From NCBI GenBank assembly GCA_963558965.1, contig CAUWIT010000010.1, forward strand, positions 9,019 through 73,018: a stretch of DNA of 64,000 nucleotides. Reading direction: 5' to 3'. The DNA comes from Gallibacter sp963558965 (GTDB lineage: Bacteria; Bacillota; Clostridia; Peptostreptococcales; Anaerovoracaceae). Numbering within the stretch: the stretch's first letter is position 1; every line of letters starts with the position of its first letter. The position numbers and the translations under genes were made by a program. The notes below the pieces were generated by a model. It did not search any database. It was not told the DNA's origin and was given only the letters and a program-made list of their open reading frames with translations. Below, one piece after another: positions 53,926-62,806 of this stretch.

Positions 53926-55209
53926 TTATAAATAGTTAAACTCGTTTGTTTCCACTCTATCGCGCATTAGTTTTAAACCTTCTGCTTTTGTATACAGATA
54001 TACTTTTGGTAAATCTCTACTTAAAAACAAAGCTGGTGTTTCTGTCATAGAGTATGCGCCAGTGTTAACAAATTCAATTATATCATCAACTGCTGGTGAA
54101 ATTAAAGGCATATTTTTAACTAAATTGTCATTTATAGTGCAAAGTGATCCGCACACATTTGCCTGAGTTACACCATCAACCTGAGTTATACCCTCTCCAT
54201 GAGTCACACTCGCTGTAGAACCCGCAAACTCTGTGCCATCATTTTTTAGCTGTCTGTACCAAGGTAGTTTCATAGCCATCATCTGACCGAAGTAATTTAC
54301 CTGATGGATACCTCCATCTACGATACAAAACTGAGTGCCACAATTGTGCTTGCTGTCTACGATTTTAGTGTAGTAGGTACCGCATGAAGCAGCTATAAAA
54401 CGGCCTATTTCCAAAGTTTTCTTGCCTTTAAATCTCATATTGTGAAGCAGGTTAGAAAATTCCACAAGAAGATTTTTCTCATCTTCATCTGCCATTTTTC
54501 TAGCAGTTTTTTCATCTACAGCCTCTTCACTTTTTTTAGCTTTAGGCTGGAAGTATTCAAAATAGAACCCTGTACCAAATTCTAATTCTTTTGCCTCATA
54601 TCCGTAATCATCTCTAAGTGAGTCAATTAAGTCATCACAATATGCTAATTCCTGAGCATATATTTTTAAATTGTGACGCTGAGTTCCAGAAAAATGCTGT
54701 ATGCCAACTATATTAACACCTTTGTACATATGGCGGTTAGCAATAATCTTACGCAACTCTGACTCATCTAGTCCAAACTGATTGCCAGTAGTAATACGCA
54801 AAATAATATTTACAACAAGGCCATTTTCGCAAGCTGCATCATTTACCAAATGAAATTGTGCAACTGACTCAGCTGTATAAAGTATGCTGTCCTTGTAACT
54901 TGCAACTATACGCTTTGTATCAACAGGCTCCTTGTAAACACCAGATAAAACAACCTTGTCCATAGGCACAGCACCACGCTCACATATTTTAAACTCACCA
55001 GGTGAACAAACTTCAAAACGATCAACAGTTTCACCAATAGCCCCAACAACAAATGGGTTAGCCTTCATAGCGTAGCAAATACCAATATCTTCTCCAAGGT
55101 TTTCACGTAAAAAACCTATACGTCTCTTAAACACATCCATATCGAAAACATAAGCTGGAGTACCTGTATTTTCAAGGATTTCATTGTAGGTTGGTCTATA
55201 TCTATCCAT
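53926..55209 (-). CDS. Fold-III PLP decarboxylase (diaminopimelate/ornithine decarboxylase family) in a Dlt-like operon
   Basis: 427 residues. The PLP-lysine block is ICYAMKANP (about residues 42-50). IVGIQHFSGTQ (about 162-172) replaces the usual HIGSQ, and EIGRFIAASCGTYYTKI (about 265-281) matches the EPGR...G region. The catalytic Cys block is CGSLCTINDNLV (about 355-366), followed by NTGAYSMTE near the end. The barrel and active-site Cys are kept, so decarboxylation is likely. The HFSGTQ change shows it is not an ordinary LysA. The DltA-like stop and this ATG share one base (TAATG). It probably makes the amine-bearing substrate that the ligase loads onto the carrier protein. Confidence 0.83.
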   Translation of the reverse strand: MDRYRPTYNEILENTGTPAYVFDMDVFKRRIGFLRENLGEDIGICYAMKANPFVVGAIGETVDRFEVCSPGEFKICERGAVPMDKVVLSGVYKEPVDTKRIVASYKDSILYTAESVAQFHLVNDAACENGLVVNIILRITTGNQFGLDESELRKIIANRHMYKGVNIVGIQHFSGTQRHNLKIYAQELAYCDDLIDSLRDDYGYEAKELEFGTGFYFEYFQPKAKKSEEAVDEKTARKMADEDEKNLLVEFSNLLHNMRFKGKKTLEIGRFIAASCGTYYTKIVDSKHNCGTQFCIVDGGIHQVNYFGQMMAMKLPWYRQLKNDGTEFAGSTASVTHGEGITQVDGVTQANVCGSLCTINDNLVKNMPLISPAVDDIIEFVNTGAYSMTETPALFLSRDLPKVYLYTKAEGLKLMRDRVETNEFNYL

Positions 55210-56732
55210 TAGTTTTCCTCCCCATCTGCCAGCATTGCCTTTAGCTGACCTCTGTCGATTTTGCCATTTTTATTAAGTGGAAAAGCATCGATTTGCTTGT
55301 AAACATTTGGCAACATAAACACTGGCAAAGTTTCCTTTAACTTTTTGTGCAATGGCTTGCGCTCAATATCTCCCTCATAAAAAGCAACAATCTTGTTGTT
55401 TTCAAAAATACAACATACACGAACAATCTCATCTATTTTATCCATAGCATTTTCAATTTCACCAAGCTCAATACGGTGTCCCATATGCTTGATTTGAAAA
55501 TCTTTTCTTGAAGCAAAGCAAAGCTGTCCGTCCTTGTTATATGCACCTAAATCACCAGTTCTATAAATAGTTTCCATATATTTATTGTTCAATGGGTTTT
55601 GGCAAAATGCCTTGTTTGTCTGCTCCCAGTTGTTGTAATATCCAAGAACAACAGAAGTACCGCTAACGCAAATCTCCCCAAGCCTGCTGTTAGGCTCTGG
55701 CACAACCAAAGAGTCATTCTCATCTAACAAAAATACCCTTTCGTTTCTAAAAGGTGTACCCATTGGGATAACATCTCCCGGCTCATACTCCTCGTTGATA
55801 ATATGGTATGTACAGTTACAAGTAATTTCTGTTGGCCCGTACAAGTTTACGTACATAGCGTCTGGCAAGTAGCTCTTCCAAATATTTAAGTGTTTAACAG
55901 GCATAACCTCGCCGCTAAACATAACTTTTTTAATATCAGTAGGCACTTTGTACTCAAATCCCTTAAGGGTGCTTATAATGCACACAGCTGACACCGCCCA
56001 GATAATAGTGCTTACATGTCTTTCGCATAAAAAATCTAAAAGCTTTGCAGGCATTGAAAAATACTGCTTCGGTATAATCTGCATAGTTGCCCCAGTGCTA
56101 ATAGTGCTGTAAATATCCTTAACTGAAACATCAAAATCCCAAGGAGCTTGGTTACCGATAATATCATTTTCATCGATACCAAAAGTCTCAGTAAATACGT
56201 CGATAAAGTCGATTAGGCTGCGGTGATTTACAACAACACCCTTTGGCACGCCAGTTGAACCAGATGTAAAAATACCGTAAAGAGGATCAACATCAATATG
56301 CTCACTTCTCTTTTGTGCAAGGATTTCTTCATCGATTTCAGCCTTTTCCTCTAGCTCCTCTAAAATCAAAGTTGTTCCAGCAAAATCAAGTTTCTTTAAA
56401 TCCCTATCGCTAGCTTCTGAAGAAATAATCATATCAACTTCCAAAGTTTCCAATATATGATCCAACCTTGTTTTAGGCTGCTTTGTGTCCATCATCACAT
56501 AGAAGCAACCGCCGTAAACTATGCCGAAAAACAAACTTATAGCATCCACCCCTTTTTCCATAAATACAGGAATGGGTGTGTTTTTTGCAAAAGTTTTTCC
56601 TATAGCTGAACCTATTTTCTTTGCACGCACTTCAAGTTCACTGTAAGTTATCTCCTTATTAACATCTGCAAATGCAACCTTATCTGGAAACTTCGCTGCG
56701 CTTCTCTCTAAATATTGTAATACATTGTACAT
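55209..56732 (-). CDS. DltA-like amino acid adenylating ligase
   Basis: 507 residues, the length of D-alanine:carrier-protein ligases. The adenylation motifs are GIFTSGSTGVPKGVVVNH (about residues 151-168), YVNLYGPTEITCNCTYH (about 290-306), YRTGDLGAYNKDG (about 387-399), KHMGHRIELGEIE (about 410-422) and NKNGKIDRGQL at the end with the catalytic Lys. At about residue 273 the sequence is FSGEVMP; DltA proteins have FCGE here, and that Cys helps select D-alanine. It therefore probably activates a different amino acid. It lies 3 bases after the DltD-like gene and is coupled to the decarboxylase. Confidence 0.88.
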   Translation of the reverse strand: MYNVLQYLERSAAKFPDKVAFADVNKEITYSELEVRAKKIGSAIGKTFAKNTPIPVFMEKGVDAISLFFGIVYGGCFYVMMDTKQPKTRLDHILETLEVDMIISSEASDRDLKKLDFAGTTLILEELEEKAEIDEEILAQKRSEHIDVDPLYGIFTSGSTGVPKGVVVNHRSLIDFIDVFTETFGIDENDIIGNQAPWDFDVSVKDIYSTISTGATMQIIPKQYFSMPAKLLDFLCERHVSTIIWAVSAVCIISTLKGFEYKVPTDIKKVMFSGEVMPVKHLNIWKSYLPDAMYVNLYGPTEITCNCTYHIINEEYEPGDVIPMGTPFRNERVFLLDENDSLVVPEPNSRLGEICVSGTSVVLGYYNNWEQTNKAFCQNPLNNKYMETIYRTGDLGAYNKDGQLCFASRKDFQIKHMGHRIELGEIENAMDKIDEIVRVCCIFENNKIVAFYEGDIERKPLHKKLKETLPVFMLPNVYKQIDAFPLNKNGKIDRGQLKAMLADGEEN

Positions 56733-56735
56733 AAT

Positions 56736-58088
56736 CTACTCCTTATTTGTATCATCCACTGGCGGTTTAGGAGGCTTTTTAATATCCTGAGCTGGTGGTA
56801 CTGTCTTAGCCTTTCTCTTAGGTTCTGGCTTTGGCAATGGATTTTGTTCTTCCTCTTTTTTGCGTTTTTCCCACTCTTTTTGACGCTTAGCCTCTTTTTT
56901 CTTATCCTTTTCTATACGAACCTCAGCCTTTTTAATAGCCACCTTTTCGTATTTATCAATTGTCCCAGCCAAAATATGATCAACCACTTTGTAATCATAC
57001 TGGATTTTATACTGACTCTTTTCATCAATAGTCTTACTTATCCACTGATACACCTTAGTATATGCATCGTAATTTTCATCCCATCTCTTTTGAACATCCT
57101 CGCTGTAACTATTTCTGTTTACACCAGTCACATACTTTGGCACAACCTGTTCGTAAAAATACTTTGACATCTTTTGCTGTCCATAAGCATTTAGATGAGA
57201 AAAATTGTAAAAATCATTTTTCGGATCAAGGCCGATTTTATCTACATCATTGTCAAAATCATAAACTGGATATCCGTACGCCTTAACAATCTTAGCCGCA
57301 GTATTGATACGTCTCTTTGACTCAAACATACGCTCCTCGTAAAATCTCGGCATATTTACAAAAATAACATTGTCGACCTTGTTTTCCTTTAAGTATACAA
57401 GCAAATCGTAAAGCTGCATATTTGTAATCTTACCTAGCTTTTCCTCCTGAGTATAGTTTTTCCCGTCAACGATTTTAGACAAATCCCTGTCATCGGTACA
57501 AGCCTGCCCCTGTATGCCGCTAATAGTTAAAAGCTCCTTGTCCTTTTTCGCCTTTAACTCACGATTAGTCAAACTTATACATTCGGGCAATCTAGCAATA
57601 TTGTCGTGGTACTTAAGCATCTTAAACTTGTAAGTAAGCTTGTGATCCTTGATTAAATCATCAATAGCACCATCGTGAATTTTAGAAGATGGCATATTGT
57701 CTAGCCACATACGAGTGTATCCTTCATGAATGGCTCTTTTGTTGCCATATACTGCTCCATTTAGCGAAATTACAATCAGCTTAGGGTGCTGGTTTTCAAT
57801 AGCCGCCTCAACCTCTGACTTTGCAAGGCCCATAGGCGCCCCAGCAGTAGCCAAATTGTAACTTGTAATACCATAATTTTTCCAGATGTATTCCGGTGAA
57901 AAACCTGCATACATCTCACTGGCACCTACATGTACAACATCTATTGTATCCTTTTCCTCTGCGAAAAAGTTTTTAACCCTCACCTCATGAGAACTAAACT
58001 GATGAGTAGATAAGAGGGAAACTAATAGCACTGAGCAGAGCAGCATGAATGCCATTATCAATATTTCTATTTTATGTCTTTTTTTCAT
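56736..58088 (-). CDS. DltD-like SGNH membrane protein
   Basis: 450 residues. One N-terminal membrane helix (IEILIMAFMLLCSVLLVSLL) is followed by an extracytoplasmic SGNH-hydrolase-like domain with VVHVGASEMYAGFSPEYIW (candidate nucleophile Ser at about residue 57), FVNMPRFYEERMF (about 240) and YNFSHLNAYGQQKMSKYF (about 288-305). The usual D-x-x-H pair reads N-F-S-H here, so the Asp is not obvious. The last 70 residues are rich in Lys/Glu and then Pro/Lys (NPLPKPEPKRKAK). In Dlt-type systems this protein takes the group passed by the MBOAT partner and attaches it to the surface polymer. It is 18 bases after that partner gene. Confidence 0.8.
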   Translation of the reverse strand: MKKRHKIEILIMAFMLLCSVLLVSLLSTHQFSSHEVRVKNFFAEEKDTIDVVHVGASEMYAGFSPEYIWKNYGITSYNLATAGAPMGLAKSEVEAAIENQHPKLIVISLNGAVYGNKRAIHEGYTRMWLDNMPSSKIHDGAIDDLIKDHKLTYKFKMLKYHDNIARLPECISLTNRELKAKKDKELLTISGIQGQACTDDRDLSKIVDGKNYTQEEKLGKITNMQLYDLLVYLKENKVDNVIFVNMPRFYEERMFESKRRINTAAKIVKAYGYPVYDFDNDVDKIGLDPKNDFYNFSHLNAYGQQKMSKYFYEQVVPKYVTGVNRNSYSEDVQKRWDENYDAYTKVYQWISKTIDEKSQYKIQYDYKVVDHILAGTIDKYEKVAIKKAEVRIEKDKKKEAKRQKEWEKRKKEEEQNPLPKPEPKRKAKTVPPAQDIKKPPKPPVDDTNKE

Positions 58089-58106
58089 AACTATCTCTCC
58101 CCAACT

Positions 58107-59702
58107 TTAAAACTGCATATATACAAACTGGCTCTGGTCAAATCCAGGTCCGTAAATACCAAGTCCAATTATAAATAAAAATCCTACGAAATAGATTAAC
58201 ACGCGAACAACTACGCTGCGATTTTCAAGCCAACTGCGAACAGACATACATTCCTGCATAATATCCACCACAAGTAAAATAATCAATATAACTGGAATTA
58301 TATAAAGATCCTCAGGTTTGATACCTAGCATCAAAAACTCTTTTGCATAGTTAGCCGGCAAATCGAAAATGTGCATACTTTTAGTAAATACATGCCATGC
58401 ATCTGCCAAGCCGTCGGCTCTGAAAATTATACAGCCTACGCAAGTTAGCCAAAATGTTCTAACAATCTGCCAAAGCTGCCAGCCCTTTGACTTAACATTT
58501 ACATGAAGCTTTTCGTTTAAGTAATCGTATACCGGTTTAATCATGCCGCTAATTGCAATAAGCACGCCGTAGTAAATACCCCAAACAATGTAATTCCAAC
58601 TAGCACCGTGCCATACCCCAACTAGGAAAAATACTAAAATATTTCCAACTGCGATAGGTAGTGTAGCACCAAAATGTCTGCCAAACTTGTTTTTAGCACT
58701 CTTGCTTAAGTTACGCATTTTTTTAGTAAGAGAAAACGGATAAAAAACATAATCCTTCATCCACGCCCCTAAGCTCATGTGCCATCTTCTCCAAAACTCA
58801 GGTATAGTCTTTGAAAAATACGGTCTTCTGAAGTTTTCTGCCATATTTATGCCCATAGTCTGAGCCACACCTCTGGCAATATCTATACAACCTGAAAAAT
58901 CAGTATAATCCTGAATAGCATATAAAAATACACCTATAGCAACAACCGACCCAGACATCTGATCATATCCGCCGAAAACATGGTCTGCAACGATGCCAAC
59001 CCTGTCAGCAATTACAAGCTTTTTAAAATATCCCCAAGCCATTAACTGCAAGCCATACTTAATTGTCTGCGCATCAGCCTTGCGCTGTGCATAAAGCTGG
59101 TGACCAAGCTCCTTGTATCTGCCAATAGGCCCCTCGATAATCTGCGGGAAAAATGAAACAAAGAGAGCAACCTTAGCTATATTGCGCTCCGCCTCCACCT
59201 TTTGCCAATACACATCGATAACATAAGACATAGTCTGAAATGTGTAAAACGAAATACCCAGTGGCAAAATTAAATTTAACGTAGGTATCTCCCCGCCTCT
59301 AGTAATCGGTCTAACTATGAGATTTAAATTATCAGCAAAGAAATTAAAATATTTCAAAAATACCAGTATGCCAAAGTTTAGAACTAACAATATAACAAGC
59401 ATACGCTTCCTGCGTTTTTTTCCCTGCTCCTTAATCGCCTTTTTCTCCTCTTTTGCGAGAGTCTCCTTGCCTTGAGCCAACACGGCCTTTTCTCGTTTGT
59501 GATCATCGTCTATGCGAATGGCTGCATAGTAAGATGTAACTGTTGTTAATATTATAAATGCCGCGAATTTTACGCTGGCATACAAATAAAAAAAGTAGCT
59601 TGATAGTAAAAGGAATACCCATTGATATTTTTTGGGTACAAGATAATACATAATCAAAACTACTGCAAAAAATACTAAAAATGCAAATGTATTAAACGCC
59701 AT
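58107..59702 (-). CDS. DltB/AlgI-like MBOAT acyltransferase
   Basis: 531 residues from ATG 59702, behind GAAGGG; a TTG start at 59714 is possible but less typical. Multi-pass membrane protein of the membrane-bound O-acyltransferase family with ILPLGISFYTFQTMSYVIDV (about residues 150-169), FPQIIEGPIGRY, RRPYFSKTIPEFWRRWHMSL (about 285-304), LVGVWHGASWNYIVWG (active-site His, about 355-370) and FRADGLADAW. It transfers an acyl or aminoacyl group from the carrier protein across the membrane to the DltD-like partner. It is the first gene of the five-gene operon. Confidence 0.92.
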   Translation of the reverse strand: MAFNTFAFLVFFAVVLIMYYLVPKKYQWVFLLLSSYFFYLYASVKFAAFIILTTVTSYYAAIRIDDDHKREKAVLAQGKETLAKEEKKAIKEQGKKRRKRMLVILLVLNFGILVFLKYFNFFADNLNLIVRPITRGGEIPTLNLILPLGISFYTFQTMSYVIDVYWQKVEAERNIAKVALFVSFFPQIIEGPIGRYKELGHQLYAQRKADAQTIKYGLQLMAWGYFKKLVIADRVGIVADHVFGGYDQMSGSVVAIGVFLYAIQDYTDFSGCIDIARGVAQTMGINMAENFRRPYFSKTIPEFWRRWHMSLGAWMKDYVFYPFSLTKKMRNLSKSAKNKFGRHFGATLPIAVGNILVFFLVGVWHGASWNYIVWGIYYGVLIAISGMIKPVYDYLNEKLHVNVKSKGWQLWQIVRTFWLTCVGCIIFRADGLADAWHVFTKSMHIFDLPANYAKEFLMLGIKPEDLYIIPVILIILLVVDIMQECMSVRSWLENRSVVVRVLIYFVGFLFIIGLGIYGPGFDQSQFVYMQF

Positions 59703-59769
59703 TTTTCCCTTCAACCCTTCATAATTAACTATTAAGTATTAAACTCAAACATTTCCCCAATGTCACTTA

Positions 59770-59798
59770 ATAGTACCATAATAGTGTTCTAGTATCAA
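59770..59798 (-). promoter_or_regulatory. Promoter of the Dlt-like operon
   Basis: On the minus strand TTGATA (59798-59793), 17-base spacer, TACTAT (59775-59770), about 68 bases before the start. GTACTATT occurs twice, over each end of the promoter, and could be a regulator's half-sites. Confidence 0.55.
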
Positions 59799-59855
59799 TA
59801 GTACACGATTATTTTTTTCATCACAATTTCGTCACATTTGTTATAGGCAAAAAAA

Positions 59856-59889
59856 GTGCGCTTTGGATGATTGAACTCCTAAAGCGCAC
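59856..59889 (-). terminator. Terminator after the PPC/FN3 protein gene
   Basis: GTGCGCTTT (59856-59864) and AAAGCGCAC (59881-59889) are perfect arms with inner GGA/TCC pairing; TTTTTTT follows on the minus strand. Confidence 0.92.
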
Positions 59890-59896
59890 CAAACGG

Positions 59897-61621
59897 TTAA
59901 CGTTTTATTGATTTTACTGCACTTAACTTACCGTAATAAGTTTTATTTGAGTTTGAATAAGCTTTTACTTTGTAGTAGTATCTCTTACCCTTTTTAACTT
60001 TTTTATCAATATATGTTTTAGCAGTAGTTGTTTTTATACACTTGTACTTACCATTTTTACTTGTGCTTCTGTAGATTTTGTAACCTGTTGCACCTTTTGT
60101 TGATTTAATAGTAACTTTTACCTGTTTCTTTCCGTATTTCTTCAAAGTAAGACTAGCTTTGTTTACTTTTGAATTTACCTTTGCAGCATTGGCACTAGAA
60201 ATAGGACCATTTACATTAGCGCTAGTTAAACTTCTATACGGCTTAACTTTATAGTAATATGTTTTACCTTTTTTAACTTTTTTATCAATATAGTATTTTG
60301 ATTTTGTGACTTTTATATATGTGTACTTACCGTTTTTGCTTGTAGCTCTGTAGATTTTATAACCTGTTGCATTTGTAGCTTTGTTCCAAGTTATTTTATT
60401 TGCACCTACACCATAGCCATATGCGTTTATCTTTGTTGATCCAACCGGTTTTACATCTCTCACTGAGATAGTATAATCTCTAATTCCACTACTATACCCA
60501 TGGTCATATTTTACATAATATGTACCTGGTTTTAAATAAGGTGTATCTAAGCGCATGCTTGCTACTCCTTCATAATTATACCAAGGATATTCTTGGCTTG
60601 TTAGTTCATTCATATTACTGTCATAAACAGCTAAACTTATACCTCCTATTCCACTTGGGGCATTAGTATATATGCTTGCATATCCTGCTTTAGATTTTGT
60701 GAATTTATAAAAATCGATAGGATTATAATTACTAACATTACCATTGTATGATGTATTCATACTAATAGGTGTAGCAGTTTTATAATTGTTATTAAGCTCC
60801 TTTTCCCAATAGCTACTTGCAGTATAGTTTACTCTAAAATTATATTCAGCCTCTTCTGAATCAATTTTAATATAGTAAGTTCCTGCTGCTAATCCAAGAT
60901 TACTTGTATTTAAAGTTCCTTCATCTGCACTGATTGAATATTCATCTACAGTATTATAATTGGAATTTAACAACTCAACGTCCCATTCAATATATGAATC
61001 TAAATAATCATGAATTAAACTAATATTTATTTTACCATCTTTTGGAAGAGTAAACTTGTAGTAATCTGTATCAATCCTATATACTCCCGTAGCAGATCCA
61101 TAATACGTCTTATTTGTGCTTATAGCCTCTGCATCAGCTACATTATCATTTAGCTCAGTTTCCCAATTGCTTTTTGGAGTAAAGTTAAGTTTTATTGAAT
61201 AATCTCCTGTATTCCATAAATTCTTTACTAAAATATAATATGTGCCTTTATCTAAACCAAGAGAATTGTTACTATCTTCTATTTTATTCTCAACATTTAT
61301 TTTATCTAATACATTATTTAAACCTGCATCATAAACATAAAGTTCTACAGAATCCATCTCGTTTTCCTTATGTAAAAAAGAGATATCTACAACACCTGAT
61401 TCAGCTAATGTAAACTTATAGTAATCCTTCTCATCATCATAATCCTCAACAGAACCTTTAATCTCACTATTTAACACAATAGTGTCTGCATTTGCAGCTG
61501 TGTCATTTGGTTCAGACTCTGTTGGCACAGTCGCTGCTGAAGCAATTCCTGCAAAGGAAAAACTTGTTGCAATCAACGTTGCTACCAAAGTCGAACAGAT
61601 AAATTTTTTTAATTTTTTCAT
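59897..61621 (-). CDS. Secreted protein with pre-peptidase C-terminal (PPC) and FN3 repeats
   Basis: 574 residues from ATG 61621, with AGGGGAA as the ribosome binding site. A signal peptide (1-30, ending SFAGIASA) is followed by three PPC-type beta domains (about 35-145, 150-265, 270-380). Each has an E-x-N-(D/N)-x2-A-x-A opening (ESEPNDTAANADTI, ETELNDNVADAEAI, EKELNNNYKTATPI) and a GTYYxK strand. Two C-terminal FN3 repeats (about 395-574) carry NATGYKIYRATSKNGKYTYI-like and KKGKTYYYKVK patterns. PPC domains usually flank secreted peptidases, but no enzyme domain is present here, so it looks like a binding or scaffold protein. Confidence 0.85.
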   Translation of the reverse strand: MKKLKKFICSTLVATLIATSFSFAGIASAATVPTESEPNDTAANADTIVLNSEIKGSVEDYDDEKDYYKFTLAESGVVDISFLHKENEMDSVELYVYDAGLNNVLDKINVENKIEDSNNSLGLDKGTYYILVKNLWNTGDYSIKLNFTPKSNWETELNDNVADAEAISTNKTYYGSATGVYRIDTDYYKFTLPKDGKINISLIHDYLDSYIEWDVELLNSNYNTVDEYSISADEGTLNTSNLGLAAGTYYIKIDSEEAEYNFRVNYTASSYWEKELNNNYKTATPISMNTSYNGNVSNYNPIDFYKFTKSKAGYASIYTNAPSGIGGISLAVYDSNMNELTSQEYPWYNYEGVASMRLDTPYLKPGTYYVKYDHGYSSGIRDYTISVRDVKPVGSTKINAYGYGVGANKITWNKATNATGYKIYRATSKNGKYTYIKVTKSKYYIDKKVKKGKTYYYKVKPYRSLTSANVNGPISSANAAKVNSKVNKASLTLKKYGKKQVKVTIKSTKGATGYKIYRSTSKNGKYKCIKTTTAKTYIDKKVKKGKRYYYKVKAYSNSNKTYYGKLSAVKSIKR

Positions 61622-61695
61622 AATTCCCCTCACTTCTCATTAAAAAACAACTCACATATAAATTATACTATAAATTCAGATTTTATCAATAAATA

Positions 61696-62625
61696 CTACT
61701 CGGCTACATGTGCATCTAAAAATTCGATGATACCATCACATACGCTGTCTTTTATTTCCTTATAGTTGTGGATTTCATGTCTATAGCCAGAGTAAAGTTT
61801 TGTTGTAACATCATGGCCAGTGTTAGCAAGCCAATTAGCAACCTGATAAACTCCTTCTCCGTACATACCAACAGGATCCTGATCGCCAGCAATGTTATAA
61901 ATTGGTAATGACCTTGGCACTTTATTAGCCCATTCCTCACCGTTAATCTGTAAAAACATATCTACAAAATCTCTTAGAGCACGGTTTGTAGTTGGTTTTG
62001 TAAATGCGTCGAAAGGATCAGCTGCGTGGTCCTGCTGCACGTAAGGATCTGCACAAATCCATTCATTACCTAAAGTAATATCGCCACAACGATCACACAT
62101 CCAGCCCATTAATTTAACAGTTAATTCGGGATCGCTTTCGTCGCCCTTGCCATCAGCAATTAGTTTATCCATTTCGGCGATTGTTTCTTGCGCAATTGGG
62201 AATACTCCCGGTGTGCCGCATATAATTGCACCTGTTAGTTCATCTCCGTATTTAGCTGCAAAATCTCGTGTAATCATAGAGCCCATGCTGTGTCCAAACA
62301 TGAAATATGGTAGATTTGGGTATTTTTCTTGTACTATTTCCTTAAGCAAATGTTCGTCTTCCATCATAGTATGAGGACCTTTATCTCCCCAATTACCCCA
62401 AGTATCATTTTCCATAGCAGTTTTGCCATGACCTACGTGGTCATCTGCTGCCACAATATAACCTGCTTCAAGATATCTTACAATCATATGAAGATATCTT
62501 CTACTGTGTTCGCCAAATCCGTGAACAAGCTGCACAATACCTTTTGGCTCACAAGCTGGAACATAAATCCAACCATATACTCTATCTCTTTCATTTGATG
62601 ATTTAAAATTTACTTCATGTAACAT
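61696..62625 (-). CDS. Alpha/beta hydrolase, lysophospholipase/monoglyceride lipase-like
   Basis: 309 residues, no signal peptide. The oxyanion region is VQLVHGFGEHSRRYLHMI (about residues 32-49), followed by ADDHVGHGKTA. The nucleophile elbow is FMFGHSMGSMITRDFA (Ser at about residue 113). The catalytic Asp is probable in IAGDQDPVG (about 253) and the His in YSGYRHEIHNYKE (about 284). It resembles cytosolic lysophospholipases or monoacylglycerol lipases. It is a single gene with its own promoter. Confidence 0.9.
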   Translation of the reverse strand: MLHEVNFKSSNERDRVYGWIYVPACEPKGIVQLVHGFGEHSRRYLHMIVRYLEAGYIVAADDHVGHGKTAMENDTWGNWGDKGPHTMMEDEHLLKEIVQEKYPNLPYFMFGHSMGSMITRDFAAKYGDELTGAIICGTPGVFPIAQETIAEMDKLIADGKGDESDPELTVKLMGWMCDRCGDITLGNEWICADPYVQQDHAADPFDAFTKPTTNRALRDFVDMFLQINGEEWANKVPRSLPIYNIAGDQDPVGMYGEGVYQVANWLANTGHDVTTKLYSGYRHEIHNYKEIKDSVCDGIIEFLDAHVAE

Positions 62626-62664
62626 CTTTACGCCTCCTTTTGGTTTTATTTTATCATTAATTCT

Positions 62665-62692
62665 AATATATTAGAAGACTGTTATTGTCCAA
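62665..62692 (-). promoter_or_regulatory. Promoter of the alpha/beta hydrolase gene
   Basis: On the minus strand TTGGAC (62692-62687), 16-base spacer, TATATT (62670-62665). Confidence 0.5.
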
Positions 62693-62714
62693 TTAAGTAT
62701 TTCAACGCTTAGCC

Positions 62715-62743
62715 TTGCACACTTGTATATGTTTTTGTATACT
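62715..62743 (+). promoter_or_regulatory. Promoter of the unrecognised 360-residue protein gene
   Basis: TTGCAC (62715-62720), 17-base spacer, TATACT (62738-62743). An upstream ATG at 62723 falls inside this promoter, which supports the downstream start at 62807. Confidence 0.7.
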
Positions 62744-62806
62744 CTAAATAAAGCTATTTTTAATTTATCTAAATATATTATTTGGATGTGTATAGGAGAA
62801 AAAGAT

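Noticed and set aside
53687..59702. Ordinary D-alanylation (dlt) operon
   Set aside because: The gene order differs, a decarboxylase is included, and the ligase lacks the D-alanine-selective cysteine.
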